NCBI RefSeq assembly: GCF_029893355.1
Contig: NZ_JARZAI010000011.1
Span: 62,001-126,000, forward strand
Direction of reading: 5' to 3'
Source: Kitasatospora sp. MAA4
GTDB taxonomy: Bacteria; Actinomycetota; Actinomycetes; Streptomycetales; Streptomycetaceae
Length of the DNA stretch: 64,000 nucleotides
How positions within the stretch are numbered: the stretch's first letter is position 1; every line of letters begins with the position of its first letter. The notes beneath the pieces are model-generated. The model was given only the letters and a program-made list of their open reading frames with translations. It was not told the origin of the DNA and did not search any database. Below, one piece after another: positions 25,109-34,563 of the stretch. A program made the translations under genes and the position numbers.

Positions 25109-25590
25109 CACGGATCTCCTGACATTTGGGTGCTGGCGGACGTCCCAGTCTCGCAGACGGGAGCTCCGGCGGGGCTCCCGGCGGCCTGACGGGCCGTCAC
25201 TGCCTGCGGTTCCTCGTGGACAGGGAGTTTTGACCGCAGGCAGACAGGGGTATGCAAGGTCTCGCACGGGGTCACCGACGACCCCGCTTCCTGCCAGGGG
25301 GTGTGAGCCAGTGGAGAGTGCCGCGTCGCGACCCGGTCCCGCCGTACCCTGGCCGCCCGCCCGCGCCAGAGCCGGGCACCGTGCCCCGGCCGTACGCGAG
25401 TGAAACCCTTGAGCGGTCGTTAGTCTGCGGCGAAAGCCCGCGAATGACGGCCCGTTGCCCAGCCGTCCATCTGCTCCGCGTCCACCTGTCACTGATTCCG
25501 GACGTGCCGAGCCAGGTCCGGCCCCACCACTCCGTTCGGTTCCCCGGTTCAGCTGCCGGGGTGCCCACCTCCACACCAAGGAATGTCGAG
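25109..25590. other. 482-bp gene-free region before the second cold-shock gene
   Basis: The first 150 bp hold two dyads: GGGAGC...GCTCCC near 25159-25180, and the perfect 10-bp pair CTGCCTGCGG (25200-25209) with CCGCAGGCAG (25234-25243). The remainder up to 25590 has no credible gene. Long structured leaders are usual for cold-shock genes, so it is probably the promoter and 5' UTR of the gene at 25591. Confidence 0.5.
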
Positions 25591-25974
25591 ATGCCCACCG
25601 GCCAGGTCAAGTGGTTCAACGAGACGAAGGGCTTCGGCTTCCTGTCGCGCGACGACGGCGATGACGTCTTCGTCCACAGCAAGGCGCTCCCCGCCGGGGT
25701 GAGTGTGCTCAAGCCGGGTCAGCGGGTGGAGTTCGGGGTGGTCGCCGGGCATCGCGGCGAACAGGCGATGTCGGTGACCCTGCTGGACGCGCTGCCCTCG
25801 GTGGCCGCCGCGCAGCGGCGCAGCGCCGACGACATGGCACCCATCGTGCAGGACCTGATCACCACGCTGGACGGCATCCTGCCCGGGCTCCAGCACGGCC
25901 GCTACCCGACCAAGCCGGCCGGCCCGCAGCTCGCCGCCCTGCTGCGCGCGGTGGCGGACCAGTTCGACGTCTGA
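25591..25974 (+). CDS. Cold-shock protein with a C-terminal extension
   Basis: A 127-aa protein: a cold-shock domain at residues 1-68 (GQVKWFNETKGFGFL and DVFVHSKAL) followed by a 60-residue extension (DDMAPIVQDLITTLDGILPGLQHGRYPTKPAG) seen in the longer actinobacterial CspB-type proteins. GAATGTCGAG precedes ATG 25591. The extension may mediate dimerisation or protein contacts. Confidence 0.93.
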   Translation: MPTGQVKWFNETKGFGFLSRDDGDDVFVHSKALPAGVSVLKPGQRVEFGVVAGHRGEQAMSVTLLDALPSVAAAQRRSADDMAPIVQDLITTLDGILPGLQHGRYPTKPAGPQLAALLRAVADQFDV

Positions 25975-25995
25975 GCCGCACGCGCTGGCCGTCCG

Positions 25996-26844
25996 CTACG
26001 GGAAGGCCAGCGCGTCCGGTCCGATCGCGGGGACCAGGCCCTCGGCCGCCGCCCTGGTCAGCAGCCCGCGCACGGCCGCGTAGCCGGCCTCGCCCAGGTC
26101 GGCGGTGAACTCGTTGACGTAGAGCCCGATGTGCTGGTCGGCGACGGCCGGGTCCATCTCCTGGGCGTGCGCCAGCACGTACGGGCGGGAGGCCGCCGGC
26201 TCCTCCCAGGCGGCCCGCACCGAGCCGCGGATCGCCTCCGCGATCTCCTGCAGCCGGGCCGCGCCCAGCGAGCGGCGGGCGACGATGGCGCCCAGCGGGA
26301 TCGGCAGGCCGGTGCTCCGCTCCCAGGCCTCGCCCATGTCGGCGAGCTTCGCCAGGCCGTACTGCTGGTAGGTGAACCGGGCCTCGTGGATCACCAGTCC
26401 GGCGTCCACCCGGCCGTCCCGGACGGCCGGCATGATCTCGTGGAACGGCAGCACGACGATCTCGCCGAGCCCGCCGGGCACCGCTTCGGCGGCCCAGAGC
26501 CGGAACAGCAGGTACGCCGTCGAACGCTCGCTCGGCACCGCGACCCGCTTGCCGCTGAGGTCGGCCGAGGCGTCCGGCCGGGTCAGCACCAGCGGCCCGC
26601 AGCCGCGTCCCAGCGCCCCGCCGCAGGGCAGCAGCGCGTACTCGTCCAGCACCCAGGGCAGCGCGCCGTAGCTGATCTTCAGGACGTCCAGCTCCCCGCG
26701 CTCGGCGAGGCCGTTGGTGACGTCGATGTCGGCGAAGAGCACCTCGGGCGCGTCCGCGCCGGGGACCAGGCCGTGCGCCCAGGCGTGGAAGACGAAGGTG
26801 TCGTTGGGGCAGGGGGAGTACGCGATCCGCAGTGGCTCAGCCAC
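25996..26844 (-). CDS. mqnD: 1,4-dihydroxy-6-naphthoate synthase (menaquinone futalosine pathway)
   Basis: A 282-aa protein with a periplasmic-binding-protein fold used as an enzyme. RIAYSPCPNDTFVFHAW at the N-terminus, LDVLKISYGALPWVLDEYALLPCGGALG, and GLVIHEARFTYQQYGL are the MqnD signatures. It converts cyclic dehypoxanthinyl futalosine to 1,4-dihydroxy-6-naphthoate. The GTG start at 26844 overlaps the end of mqnB by 8 bp, so the two are coupled. The other genes of the pathway (mqnA, mqnC, mqnE) lie outside the window. Confidence 0.94.
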   Translation of the reverse strand: MAEPLRIAYSPCPNDTFVFHAWAHGLVPGADAPEVLFADIDVTNGLAERGELDVLKISYGALPWVLDEYALLPCGGALGRGCGPLVLTRPDASADLSGKRVAVPSERSTAYLLFRLWAAEAVPGGLGEIVVLPFHEIMPAVRDGRVDAGLVIHEARFTYQQYGLAKLADMGEAWERSTGLPIPLGAIVARRSLGAARLQEIAEAIRGSVRAAWEEPAASRPYVLAHAQEMDPAVADQHIGLYVNEFTADLGEAGYAAVRGLLTRAAAEGLVPAIGPDALAFP

Positions 26845-27523
26845 CGTCCACCTCCAGGAGGAGCTTCTCGTACGGAAGGGCGGCGAAGGCCCGTTCCAGC
26901 GCCCCGAGCGCCTCGCCGATCCGCCAGGCGGAGCGGTCGCGCGGGCCGACGGTGTTGGAGACGGCGCGCAGTTCGCCCACCGGCACGCCGTACCGGGCGG
27001 CGGCCTCGGCGACGCCGAAGCCCTCCATCGCCTCGGCCGCCGCGCCGGGGTGGCGGGCGCTCAGCTCGGCGGTCCGGGCGGCGCTGCCGGTGACCGTGCT
27101 GACGGTGAGGATCGGGCCGGTGACGGCGCCGGTGGCGGCCGCCAGCAGCGCGACGGTGCCGGGCGGCGGGGTGTGCCGGACGGTGCCGAAGCCGAGCGCG
27201 GCGACGTCCCGGAAGCCGTCCGGCGTCTCGGCGCCCAGGTCGGCGGCGACGATCGCGTCGGCGACCACCACGGCGCCGATCGGCGCGTGCGGGGCGAAGC
27301 CGCCGGCGATCCCGGCGGAGAGCACCAGCGGGTGGCGCCGAACGGCCAGCGCACCGGCGGTGGCCGCGGCGGCCGCCGCCGGGCCGACGCCGGCGGTCAG
27401 CACCTCGACCCGGCCGGCCGGGGCGCCGCGCAGCACCGCCTCGGCTTCGGCCGCAACGGCGACGACGACCAGCAGCCGGGCCTCCGGCTGCTGGTCGTCG
27501 GGTGCTGCGACGTGGTCCGTCAC
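26837..27523 (-). CDS. mqnB: Futalosine hydrolase
   Basis: A 228-aa nucleoside-phosphorylase-fold enzyme that releases hypoxanthine from futalosine. The core motifs are VLTAGVGPAAAAAATA (loop), LVLSAGIAGGFAPHAPIGAVVVAD (phosphorylase signature) and AEAMEGFGVAEAAARYGVP (nucleoside base and ribose contacts with the conserved MEGFG). RAVSNTVGPRDRSAW follows. The start is GTG 27523, overlapping the preceding DUF2771-like gene by four bases. Confidence 0.93.
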   Translation of the reverse strand: MTDHVAAPDDQQPEARLLVVVAVAAEAEAVLRGAPAGRVEVLTAGVGPAAAAAATAGALAVRRHPLVLSAGIAGGFAPHAPIGAVVVADAIVAADLGAETPDGFRDVAALGFGTVRHTPPPGTVALLAAATGAVTGPILTVSTVTGSAARTAELSARHPGAAAEAMEGFGVAEAAARYGVPVGELRAVSNTVGPRDRSAWRIGEALGALERAFAALPYEKLLLEVDGG

Positions 27524-28149
27524 TGCTGCTGGGACGGGTCCTGGCCCTGCGAGGGGTCCTGGCCCTGGCCCTGACCCTGCGACGGGTCCTGCGACAGCGG
27601 CGAGGCGGGCGGCTGGGCGTTGTCCCGCAGCGTCACGAACCAGACGGCGATGATGTTCGGCTGCTGCGAGTTGGCCGTCTTCGGGTCGAACTCGACGATG
27701 GTGACCGTGGTGTCGCGGGTCGAGGTGAGGAGGTTCGCCGCCGGCTGCAGGCCCGAGAAGGTGTTGTTCTTCTGCTGCTTGGCGATCGGGGTGCCGCCGC
27801 CGCCCTGGCTGCTGCTGCCACCGTTGGTGTAGGCCTGCCAGCCGTTCTTGGCGGTGTTCGGGTCGACGCCGACGCCGATCTGGTCCGCGGTCTCCACGTT
27901 GATGACCGGGAACTTGCCGGTCGACTTCGACAGCGCGCCGCAGGCCGCGTTCGCGGCGGCGTCGAACGGCTTGCCCGCGTTGTAGCAGGAAGGCTCGTAC
28001 GCGTGGGAGTTGCGGCCGACGGTGACGGTGGCGCGGCTCCCCACCGGTGCGTTCTTGCCGGATGCATAGGCGATCGACCCGCCGAGCGTGCCGGCGCCGA
28101 TCACGACAACGGCGCCGAGACCGGCGATGACACGGGTGCTGAGGCTCAT
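27520..28149 (-). CDS. DUF2771-like secreted or membrane-anchored protein
   Basis: A 209-aa protein with an N-terminal signal or anchor (VIAGLGAVVVIGAGTLGGSIAYA), then a domain with TVTVGRNSHAYEPSCYNAGK, a later Cys (NAACGALSK) and GVGVDPNTAKNGWQAY, which match the DUF2771 pattern. The two Cys probably form a disulfide. The tail has three imperfect QDPSQGQ units. I start it at ATG 28149 (MSLSTRVIA). It is the first gene of an operon with mqnB and mqnD. Confidence 0.72.
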   Translation of the reverse strand: MSLSTRVIAGLGAVVVIGAGTLGGSIAYASGKNAPVGSRATVTVGRNSHAYEPSCYNAGKPFDAAANAACGALSKSTGKFPVINVETADQIGVGVDPNTAKNGWQAYTNGGSSSQGGGGTPIAKQQKNNTFSGLQPAANLLTSTRDTTVTIVEFDPKTANSQQPNIIAVWFVTLRDNAQPPASPLSQDPSQGQGQGQDPSQGQDPSQQQ

Positions 28150-28176
28150 GGACCGAAGGCTACCCAACTCTGACGA

Positions 28177-29766
28177 TCACGCGACGCGGGGGTGCGGTGC
28201 GCCGCTGCGAACCCCCGAGCGGAGCAGCGCGACGACCGTCCACAGCAGGACCACCGCGAGCACCCCCGCGGCGATCGACAGGCCCAGCGTGCCGTTCAGC
28301 GGCAGCAGGATGCCGAGCGTGCCGCCGGCCACCCAGGAGAGCTGCATCAGGGTCTCCGAACGGGCGAACGTGGAGGTCCGGACCGCCTCGGGGACGTCGC
28401 GCTGGATCAGCGCGTCCAGCGCCAGCTTGGCCAGCGAGCCCGCCACTCCGGCGACCGCGGCCACCACCAGCATCGTCACCAGGCCGTACCAGAGGGCGGA
28501 TGCCGCGGCCGCGGTGGTGGCCAGCAGCAGCATGGCGGTGACGGTGACCTCCCCGCCGCGGGTGCGCAGCCAGGAGCCGAAGACCGAGCCGAGCGCGTTG
28601 CCGACGCCCGCGGCGACGGCCACCAGGCCCAGCGCGGCGGTCGGGGCCAGGCCGCCGACCGGATCCGCGCGCAGCAGGAAGGCCAGGAAGAGCATCAGGA
28701 AGCCGGAGAGCCCGCGCAGTGCGGCGACCGCGCGCAGGCCGAGCACCACGGCCGGGCCGACCGTGCGCAGGGTGGCCTTCGGCGGCTTGGCGGCCTCGTC
28801 GGGCTGTTCGTGATGAGGGGCGGGGGAGGCGTGCAGCACGGCCCGCTGCTCGCCCTTGGCCGAGTCCACCTGGTGCGGCAGGTGGAAGGCCATCAGGGTG
28901 CCGATCACGAAGACCAGGAACGCCCCCCGCAGCGGCCAGGACGGCCCGATCAGGTGCAGCAGCGCGCCCACCGGCGCGGCGATCCCGGTGGCCAGCAGGC
29001 CGGCCAGGGTGACCCGCGAGTTGGCCTTGACCAGCGTCACCCGAGCCGGTTTCAACCGGGGGACGACCACGCTGCGCACCACGCCGTACGCCTTGGAGGC
29101 GACCAGGCAGCCGAGCGCCTCCGGGTAGAGCGCGAGGTTGCCGTCGGTGATCGTGCCGGCCATCGTCCAGGCGAGCACGGCGCGGCCCAGCATCGACATC
29201 GCCATCGCGGCCCGGCGGCCGTGCGGGACGCGGTCGAGCAGCGGGCCGATCACCGGGGCGAGCAGCGCGAACGGCGCCATCGTGACGACCAGGTAGAGCG
29301 CCACCCGGCCGCGGGCCTCGCCGGTCGGGACGGAGAAGAAGATGGTGGAGGCCAGCGCGATGGTGATCAGCATGTCGCCGAAGGAGTTCAGCGCGTGCAG
29401 TTCGATCAGCTTGGCCAGGCCCGACTCGCCCGCGCCGTCGGCGGAGGTGGCCTTGCGGATCCGGCGGCCGGTGCCGTGCACCACCCGGCCGGTGGTGAGA
29501 CCGGCCGCGGAGGCGCCGCGGACCAGGACGTTGCGGCGCGCTTCGACCGCCGCGAACTCGACTGTGTCGATTTGGGTCGGGGGCGCCGGGGAATCGCCCT
29601 CCGGCGGTGGATCCGTAGAGTCCACCGGGGGGACCGAGGTCTGCTGTCGCGGCACGGGCACCGGCTCCGCCGCCGGTCCGCCGCGCCCGTCCTCGGGTTC
29701 GACCTGGTCCGACCTGGCAGGCGGTGAAGCGTGCAGGGCGTGCTGCGACGGGTTTTCGTCCGCCAC
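28177..29766 (-). CDS. Major facilitator superfamily transporter
   Basis: A large MFS protein of about 529 aa. Residues 1-100 are hydrophilic and Pro-rich, then 12 predicted membrane segments begin at NSFGDMLITIALASTIFFS and end at IAAGVLAVVLLWTVVALLR. Motif A is present as GPLLDRVPHGRRAAMAM between helices 2 and 3. I chose GTG 29766; the ATG 51 nt upstream gives a less typical start and lies within a hairpin-rich stretch. The substrate is unknown. It stands 27 bp upstream of the DUF2771-like gene on the same strand, so it may be part of that operon. Confidence 0.8.
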   Translation of the reverse strand: MADENPSQHALHASPPARSDQVEPEDGRGGPAAEPVPVPRQQTSVPPVDSTDPPPEGDSPAPPTQIDTVEFAAVEARRNVLVRGASAAGLTTGRVVHGTGRRIRKATSADGAGESGLAKLIELHALNSFGDMLITIALASTIFFSVPTGEARGRVALYLVVTMAPFALLAPVIGPLLDRVPHGRRAAMAMSMLGRAVLAWTMAGTITDGNLALYPEALGCLVASKAYGVVRSVVVPRLKPARVTLVKANSRVTLAGLLATGIAAPVGALLHLIGPSWPLRGAFLVFVIGTLMAFHLPHQVDSAKGEQRAVLHASPAPHHEQPDEAAKPPKATLRTVGPAVVLGLRAVAALRGLSGFLMLFLAFLLRADPVGGLAPTAALGLVAVAAGVGNALGSVFGSWLRTRGGEVTVTAMLLLATTAAAASALWYGLVTMLVVAAVAGVAGSLAKLALDALIQRDVPEAVRTSTFARSETLMQLSWVAGGTLGILLPLNGTLGLSIAAGVLAVVLLWTVVALLRSGVRSGAPHPRVA

Positions 29767-30259
29767 ACAGGCAATCCTGCCTGACAATCCGGTGTGCGAC
29801 GAGAGATTCCGCTTCACTCGGCGCGGCTCGGCCTGTTCGAGCAGCGTTTGGAGGTCCTGCGAAGACCGCGCCGGACCGGGCCTGGCCCGGGTCGCGGGCA
29901 GGTCGCGAGCCGGTCGCGGCCGGGTTGCGGAGTGGCCTCGGACTTCCCGGACTGTCGCCGGAGCCGGGGCGACGGGTAGCCTGCACTACGCGTACCGCTG
30001 CCTTGGTGATCGCGCAGGGGGACGGACGGTATCGCCCGACGGCGGCGCGGTCGGTCCACGGACCGGCCCGGTTCGCGCAGAATAGGGAGCGGTACCACGA
30101 GCGAGCGGTACCAGCGGTTCGTCCGACACGACGCCACGCCCGGGGGGATTCCCGCACCCGGCGGCGGGCCCGTGCACGACGGCCGCGACTGCCCGGCACC
30201 GGCCCGGCCGGGCTGCCGGCGATAGGCTGCAGGTAAGAGACTGGGAGAGAACCGACGCC
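29767..30259. other. 493-bp intergenic region between divergent MFS and DUF3027 genes
   Basis: No convincing gene is present; short open frames on both strands have poor start sites. The stretch near 30080-30110 (AGAATAGGGAGCGG) and the sequence GATAGGCTGCAGG near 30220 look like -10-type TAGGNT boxes for the rightward DUF3027 gene. Otherwise only short GC-rich dyads are visible. Confidence 0.4.
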
Positions 30260-31150
30260 GTGAGTGCTGCGATGCGAAGCCGTACCCCCGATCGGCTCTG
30301 TGCCGAGGCCGTCGAACTCGCCAGGCAAGCAGCGGTCGACGCAGTCGGTGCAGAGGCCGTCGGTGCCCACCTGGGGGTTCAGGCCGAGGGCGAGCGGGTC
30401 GTCACCCACACCTTCGAGTGCGTGGACGCCGCCTACCGCGGCTGGCACTGGGCGGTCACCGTGGCGCGCGCGCCGCGCTCCAAGCTGGTGACCCTGGACG
30501 AGACCGTGCTGCTGCCCGGACCGGACGCCGTGCTGGCGCCGCAGTGGGTGCCGTGGAGCGAGCGCCTGCGCCCGGGCGACCTCGGCCCCGGCGACCTGCT
30601 GCCGACCGACGCCGACGACCTGCGCCTGGAGCCCGGCTGGACCGGCGAGGACGAGCCGGCCCCGAACTCGGCGATCTTCGACGGTGACGAGGATCTGGAC
30701 CTCTCGGACCCCACCGTCCAGCCCGCCCCGGCCCGCGCGCAGATCGGCGCGATCGCCGCCGAGCTGGGGATGTCCCGTCCCCGGGTGCTCTCCCGGCTCG
30801 GCCTGCACCTGGCGGCCGACCGCTGGGAGAAGACGCACGGCGCAGAGACCCCGATGGCGCAGTCCGCGCCGGCCTCCTGCACCAGCTGCGGGTTCCTGAT
30901 CGCGATCGGCGGCTCGCTGGGCCAGGCGTTCGGCGTCTGCGGCAACGAGTACGGTCCGGCCGACGGGCAGATCGTCTCGCTGGCGTACGGCTGCGGCGGC
31001 CACTCCGAGGCCGTCGTGCTGCCGGCCGCGACGGCGCCGTCCGAGCTGATCCTGGACGAGCTGGTGGTCGAGCCGATGCAGCTTCACCCCGACCGCACCA
31101 GCGGCTCGGTGGAGCCCGACGCCCCGGCCGAGGAGCTCGGCCACTCGTAA
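30260..31150 (+). CDS. DUF3027 protein
   Basis: A 296-aa protein of an actinobacterial family of unknown function. Diagnostic parts are AVDAVGAEAVGAHLGV, the HTFECVDAAYRGWHWAVTVARAPRSKLVTLDE segment and a C-terminal C-x2-C (PASCTSCGFLIAIGGSLGQAFGVCGNEYGP), followed by VSLAYGCGGHSE. Together the four Cys and the His could bind zinc. The start is GTG 30260 after a GGGAGAGA ribosome binding site. It is likely cytoplasmic. Confidence 0.88.
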   Translation: MSAAMRSRTPDRLCAEAVELARQAAVDAVGAEAVGAHLGVQAEGERVVTHTFECVDAAYRGWHWAVTVARAPRSKLVTLDETVLLPGPDAVLAPQWVPWSERLRPGDLGPGDLLPTDADDLRLEPGWTGEDEPAPNSAIFDGDEDLDLSDPTVQPAPARAQIGAIAAELGMSRPRVLSRLGLHLAADRWEKTHGAETPMAQSAPASCTSCGFLIAIGGSLGQAFGVCGNEYGPADGQIVSLAYGCGGHSEAVVLPAATAPSELILDELVVEPMQLHPDRTSGSVEPDAPAEELGHS

Positions 31151-31223
31151 CAGCACTGATGGCGGCCCCGTTGGTCGGCCGGCCTGCCCGTACGGGGGAG
31201 AATGCCCCGACGGCAGGTCAGGT

Positions 31224-34200
31224 GTGACGACGGGGAAGGCGGCAGGTCCAGTGGAGCCTCGCATCATCGGCAGCGGCGGCGACGAACAGGCCGCCGACCA
31301 CTTCGACACGGCCGCCCTGCGGCGCCGGGTCCTGGACGCCTGGGCGGCCTCCCCGGCGCGCTTCCGCGAGGACGCCAACGCCGAGGAGGAGTTGGCCCTC
31401 GGCGGCTACCGCGACCGGCTGGTGGTCGAGCTCGCGCAGAACGCCGCGGACGCCGCCGGCCGGGCCGGGCAGGGCCCCGGCCGGCTCCGGCTGACCCTGC
31501 GGGACGGCGTGCTGGCCGCCGCGAACACCGGCGCCCCGCTGGACGCCGCCGCGGTCGAGTCGCTCTCCACCCTGCGCGCCTCCTCCAAGCGCGCCGACGC
31601 GAACCCGACGGTGGGCCGCTTCGGCGTCGGCTTCGCGGCCGTACTGGCGGTCAGCGACGAGCCGATGCTGCTCAGCACCCAGGGCGGGGTGCGCTGGTCG
31701 CTCGCCGCCGCGCAGGCGCTGGCCGACCAGCGGGCCGGCGAACACCCGGAGCTGGCTGAGGAGTTGCGCCGCCGCGACGGCCATGTCCCGCTGCTGCGCC
31801 TGCCGTTGCCCGCCGAGGGCGAGCCGCCGGCCGGCTACGACACCGTGGTGCTGCTCAAGCTGCGGGACGCCGCCGCCGAGGATCTGACCCGCCGCCTGCT
31901 GGACGGCATCGACGACGCGCTGCTGCTCACCCTGCCCGGCATCGCCGAGGTGGTGGTCGAGACCCCGGACGGCCGCAGCCGCACGCTGACCCGCTCGGCC
32001 GCCGAGCGCACCGAACACGGCCTGGGCGTGGTCACCCTGACCGACCACGACGAGACGCACGCCGGGCAGTCCGTCTGGCAGACCGTCACCGCCACCGGCG
32101 CGCTCCCCGCCGAACTGCTGGTGGACCGCCCGGTCGAGGAGCGGGCCCGCCCGTACTGGACGGTCACCTGGGCCGTCCCGGTCTCGGCATCCGGCACCCC
32201 GCAGCCGCTGCCGGTGGCGCCGGTCCTGCACTCGCCCACCCCCAGCGACGAACCGCTCGGCGTCCCGGCCCTGTTGATCGCCTCCTACCCGCTGGACCCG
32301 ACCCGCCGACACGTCGCGCCGGGCCCGCTGGCGGACTACCTGACCGAGCGCGCGGCCGACGCGTACGCCGAGCTGCTGCGCGCCCGCGGGGCCGACCTCG
32401 GCTCGCTGGCGCTGGTGCCCGGCCCGCTCGGGCAGGGCACGCTGGACAACGCGCTGCGCGCCGCGATCCTCGGCCGGCTGCCCGGCACCGCGTTCCTGCC
32501 GCACCCGGCCCCCGTCGAGGAGGGCACGCCCGCGCTGCGCCCGCGCGACGCCACGCTCGTCGAGGGGGCCGACGGCTCGGTGGTCGAGGCGCTCGCGCCG
32601 ATCTTCCCCGGGCTGCTGCCGGCCGGCCTGGAGCGCCGCTCGGAGCTGCGCGCGCTCCAGGTGCGGCGGATCCCGCTGGCCGACGTGGTGGACCAGCTCG
32701 GCGGCCTGGAGCGCGAGCCGTCCTGGTGGCGCAGCCTGTACGCGGCGCTGCTCGGCGCCGATCCGGAGGCGCTCGGCTCGCTGCCGGTGCCGCTGGCCAC
32801 CGGCCGTACGGTGACCGGGCCGCGCCGGGTGCTGCTGCCCTCGGACGCCGCCGACTGGGCCGGCTACCCCGGCTACCCCGAGGCGCTGGCCGAGGCCCTG
32901 GAGCGCCTGGACCTGCGGCTCGCGCACCCCGACGCCGCGCACCCGCTGCTGGCCAAGCTGGGCGCGGTCACCGCCACCCCGGCCGGGATCCTGCAGACCC
33001 CGGAGGTGCGGGCCGCCGTGGCGCGCTCGCTGGAGGCCGGCGAGGACGACTTCGAGGCCGCCGCCGAACTGGCCGACGCCGTCCTGGCGTTGGTCAAGGC
33101 GGCCGAGGCCCGGCCGGGCGACCACCCGTGGCTGGCCCGGCTCGCCCTGCTGGACGACGAGGGCGAGCTCTCCCGGGCCGGCGAACTGATCCTCCCGGAC
33201 AGCCCGCTGGCCCGGCTGGCCCGCCCGGAGGACGCGCCGTACGTGGACGAGGAGCTGCTGGAGCGCTGGGGCGCCGAAGTCCTCTCGGCGGCGGGCGTGT
33301 TGAGCGGCTTCGTGCTGGTCCGCGCGGAGGACGTGGTGCTCGACCCGGACGACCTGGAGCGCCTCGACCCGACCGCCCCCGCCGACCGGGCGGCCGGCGG
33401 TTCGCCGACCGGCCTGCTGGACGAGGCGCCCGACGGCCTCGCCGACTGGTGCGAGGACGTGTTGGAGGCCCTGCACGCGGACGATGTCGAGTACGGAGTG
33501 CCGCCGGTGGCCGCCGAGTTGCTGGCGGTCCGGGACCTCGACCTGGTGGACGAGGAGGCCTGGCCCGAGGCGCTCGCACTGCTGGCCCGCCCGCCGTACC
33601 GGGACGCGGTGGTCACCCCCGTCCGGGTCCTGCTGCCCGGCGGCACGTACACCGACCTGCCGCCGTACACCGCCTGGTGGCTGCGCGACCACCCGGTGCT
33701 GGACGGCAAGGAGCCCGCCGGGCTGCGCGCCGCCGGCGCCGACCCGCTGCTGCGCGGCCTCTACGACGAGGCCCGCACCACGCTGGACGAGCAGTTCCTG
33801 CACGCGCTCGGGGTGCGCACCACGCTCACCGCGCTGCTGGCCGAGCCGCACGGCCCGGACGAGCTGCTGGACCGGCTGACCGACCCGGCCAGCGAGGTCT
33901 CGCACCGCCAACTGCACGGCATCTACTCGGCGCTGGCCGCCGTGGACGACGTCGAATCCCTCGACACCGTCCGGGCGCTGCCGCCGTTGGACGAGCAGAG
34001 CGGGCGGCGCCCGGCGCACACCGTGCTGGTGGACGCCACCGAGGCGGTCGTCGCCGACGCGCCCGACCTGGTGCAGCTGCTGCACCCGTACCCGCTGCTG
34101 CCGGTCGCCCCCGCGCTGGCGGCGGCCCTGGCCGAGCGCCTGCACGTCTCGCTGGCCAGCGAGATCGCCGGCGGCCGGGTGCTCTCGGACGGCTCGCTGC

Positions 34201-34562
34201 ACCGGGTCCCGGCGTTCGTAAGGGAGTTGCTGCCCGGCTGCCCGGCCGTCTACGAGGAGCACGAGGAGCTGCTGGTGGTCGGGCCGGACGGCGAGGAGGC
34301 GGCGATCGACTGGCGCTGGGACACCTCGGCGTCGGCCCCCGAACTGCCGTACGACCCGGAGTCGGCCGAAGTTGCCGATGAGGACGATGAGTTCGAGGTG
34401 CCGCCGGTGCCGGGGCTGCTGCACGCGGCCACCCCGGAGGGGTTGGCGGCCGGGCTGGCCTGGTCGGTCGGGCAGTGGCACCGGCGGTTCGAGGTGCTGG
34501 CCGCGCTCACCGAGCCGGACCGGGCCTACGAGCTGTCGGCCGCACGGGACTTCGAGGGGTGA
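31224..34562 (+). CDS. Sacsin-like protein with an Hsp90-type ATPase domain
   Basis: A 1112-aa protein with a GHKL (Bergerat) ATPase domain at the N-terminus. The N-box is ELAQNAADA (residues 69-77), the G2-type loop is GRFGVGFAAVLAVSD (131-145), and a degenerate G1-like ANTGAP is at 99-104. The rest is a long helical/beta region that lacks membrane segments. Sacsin-repeat proteins are thought to be chaperone-like; actinomycete versions are common but uncharacterised. The start is GTG 31224 (GTG 31222 is out of frame). It is convergent with the P-type ATPase gene with a 1-bp gap. Confidence 0.85.
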   Translation: MTTGKAAGPVEPRIIGSGGDEQAADHFDTAALRRRVLDAWAASPARFREDANAEEELALGGYRDRLVVELAQNAADAAGRAGQGPGRLRLTLRDGVLAAANTGAPLDAAAVESLSTLRASSKRADANPTVGRFGVGFAAVLAVSDEPMLLSTQGGVRWSLAAAQALADQRAGEHPELAEELRRRDGHVPLLRLPLPAEGEPPAGYDTVVLLKLRDAAAEDLTRRLLDGIDDALLLTLPGIAEVVVETPDGRSRTLTRSAAERTEHGLGVVTLTDHDETHAGQSVWQTVTATGALPAELLVDRPVEERARPYWTVTWAVPVSASGTPQPLPVAPVLHSPTPSDEPLGVPALLIASYPLDPTRRHVAPGPLADYLTERAADAYAELLRARGADLGSLALVPGPLGQGTLDNALRAAILGRLPGTAFLPHPAPVEEGTPALRPRDATLVEGADGSVVEALAPIFPGLLPAGLERRSELRALQVRRIPLADVVDQLGGLEREPSWWRSLYAALLGADPEALGSLPVPLATGRTVTGPRRVLLPSDAADWAGYPGYPEALAEALERLDLRLAHPDAAHPLLAKLGAVTATPAGILQTPEVRAAVARSLEAGEDDFEAAAELADAVLALVKAAEARPGDHPWLARLALLDDEGELSRAGELILPDSPLARLARPEDAPYVDEELLERWGAEVLSAAGVLSGFVLVRAEDVVLDPDDLERLDPTAPADRAAGGSPTGLLDEAPDGLADWCEDVLEALHADDVEYGVPPVAAELLAVRDLDLVDEEAWPEALALLARPPYRDAVVTPVRVLLPGGTYTDLPPYTAWWLRDHPVLDGKEPAGLRAAGADPLLRGLYDEARTTLDEQFLHALGVRTTLTALLAEPHGPDELLDRLTDPASEVSHRQLHGIYSALAAVDDVESLDTVRALPPLDEQSGRRPAHTVLVDATEAVVADAPDLVQLLHPYPLLPVAPALAAALAERLHVSLASEIAGGRVLSDGSLHRVPAFVRELLPGCPAVYEEHEELLVVGPDGEEAAIDWRWDTSASAPELPYDPESAEVADEDDEFEVPPVPGLLHAATPEGLAAGLAWSVGQWHRRFEVLAALTEPDRAYELSAARDFEG

Positions 34563-34563
34563 C

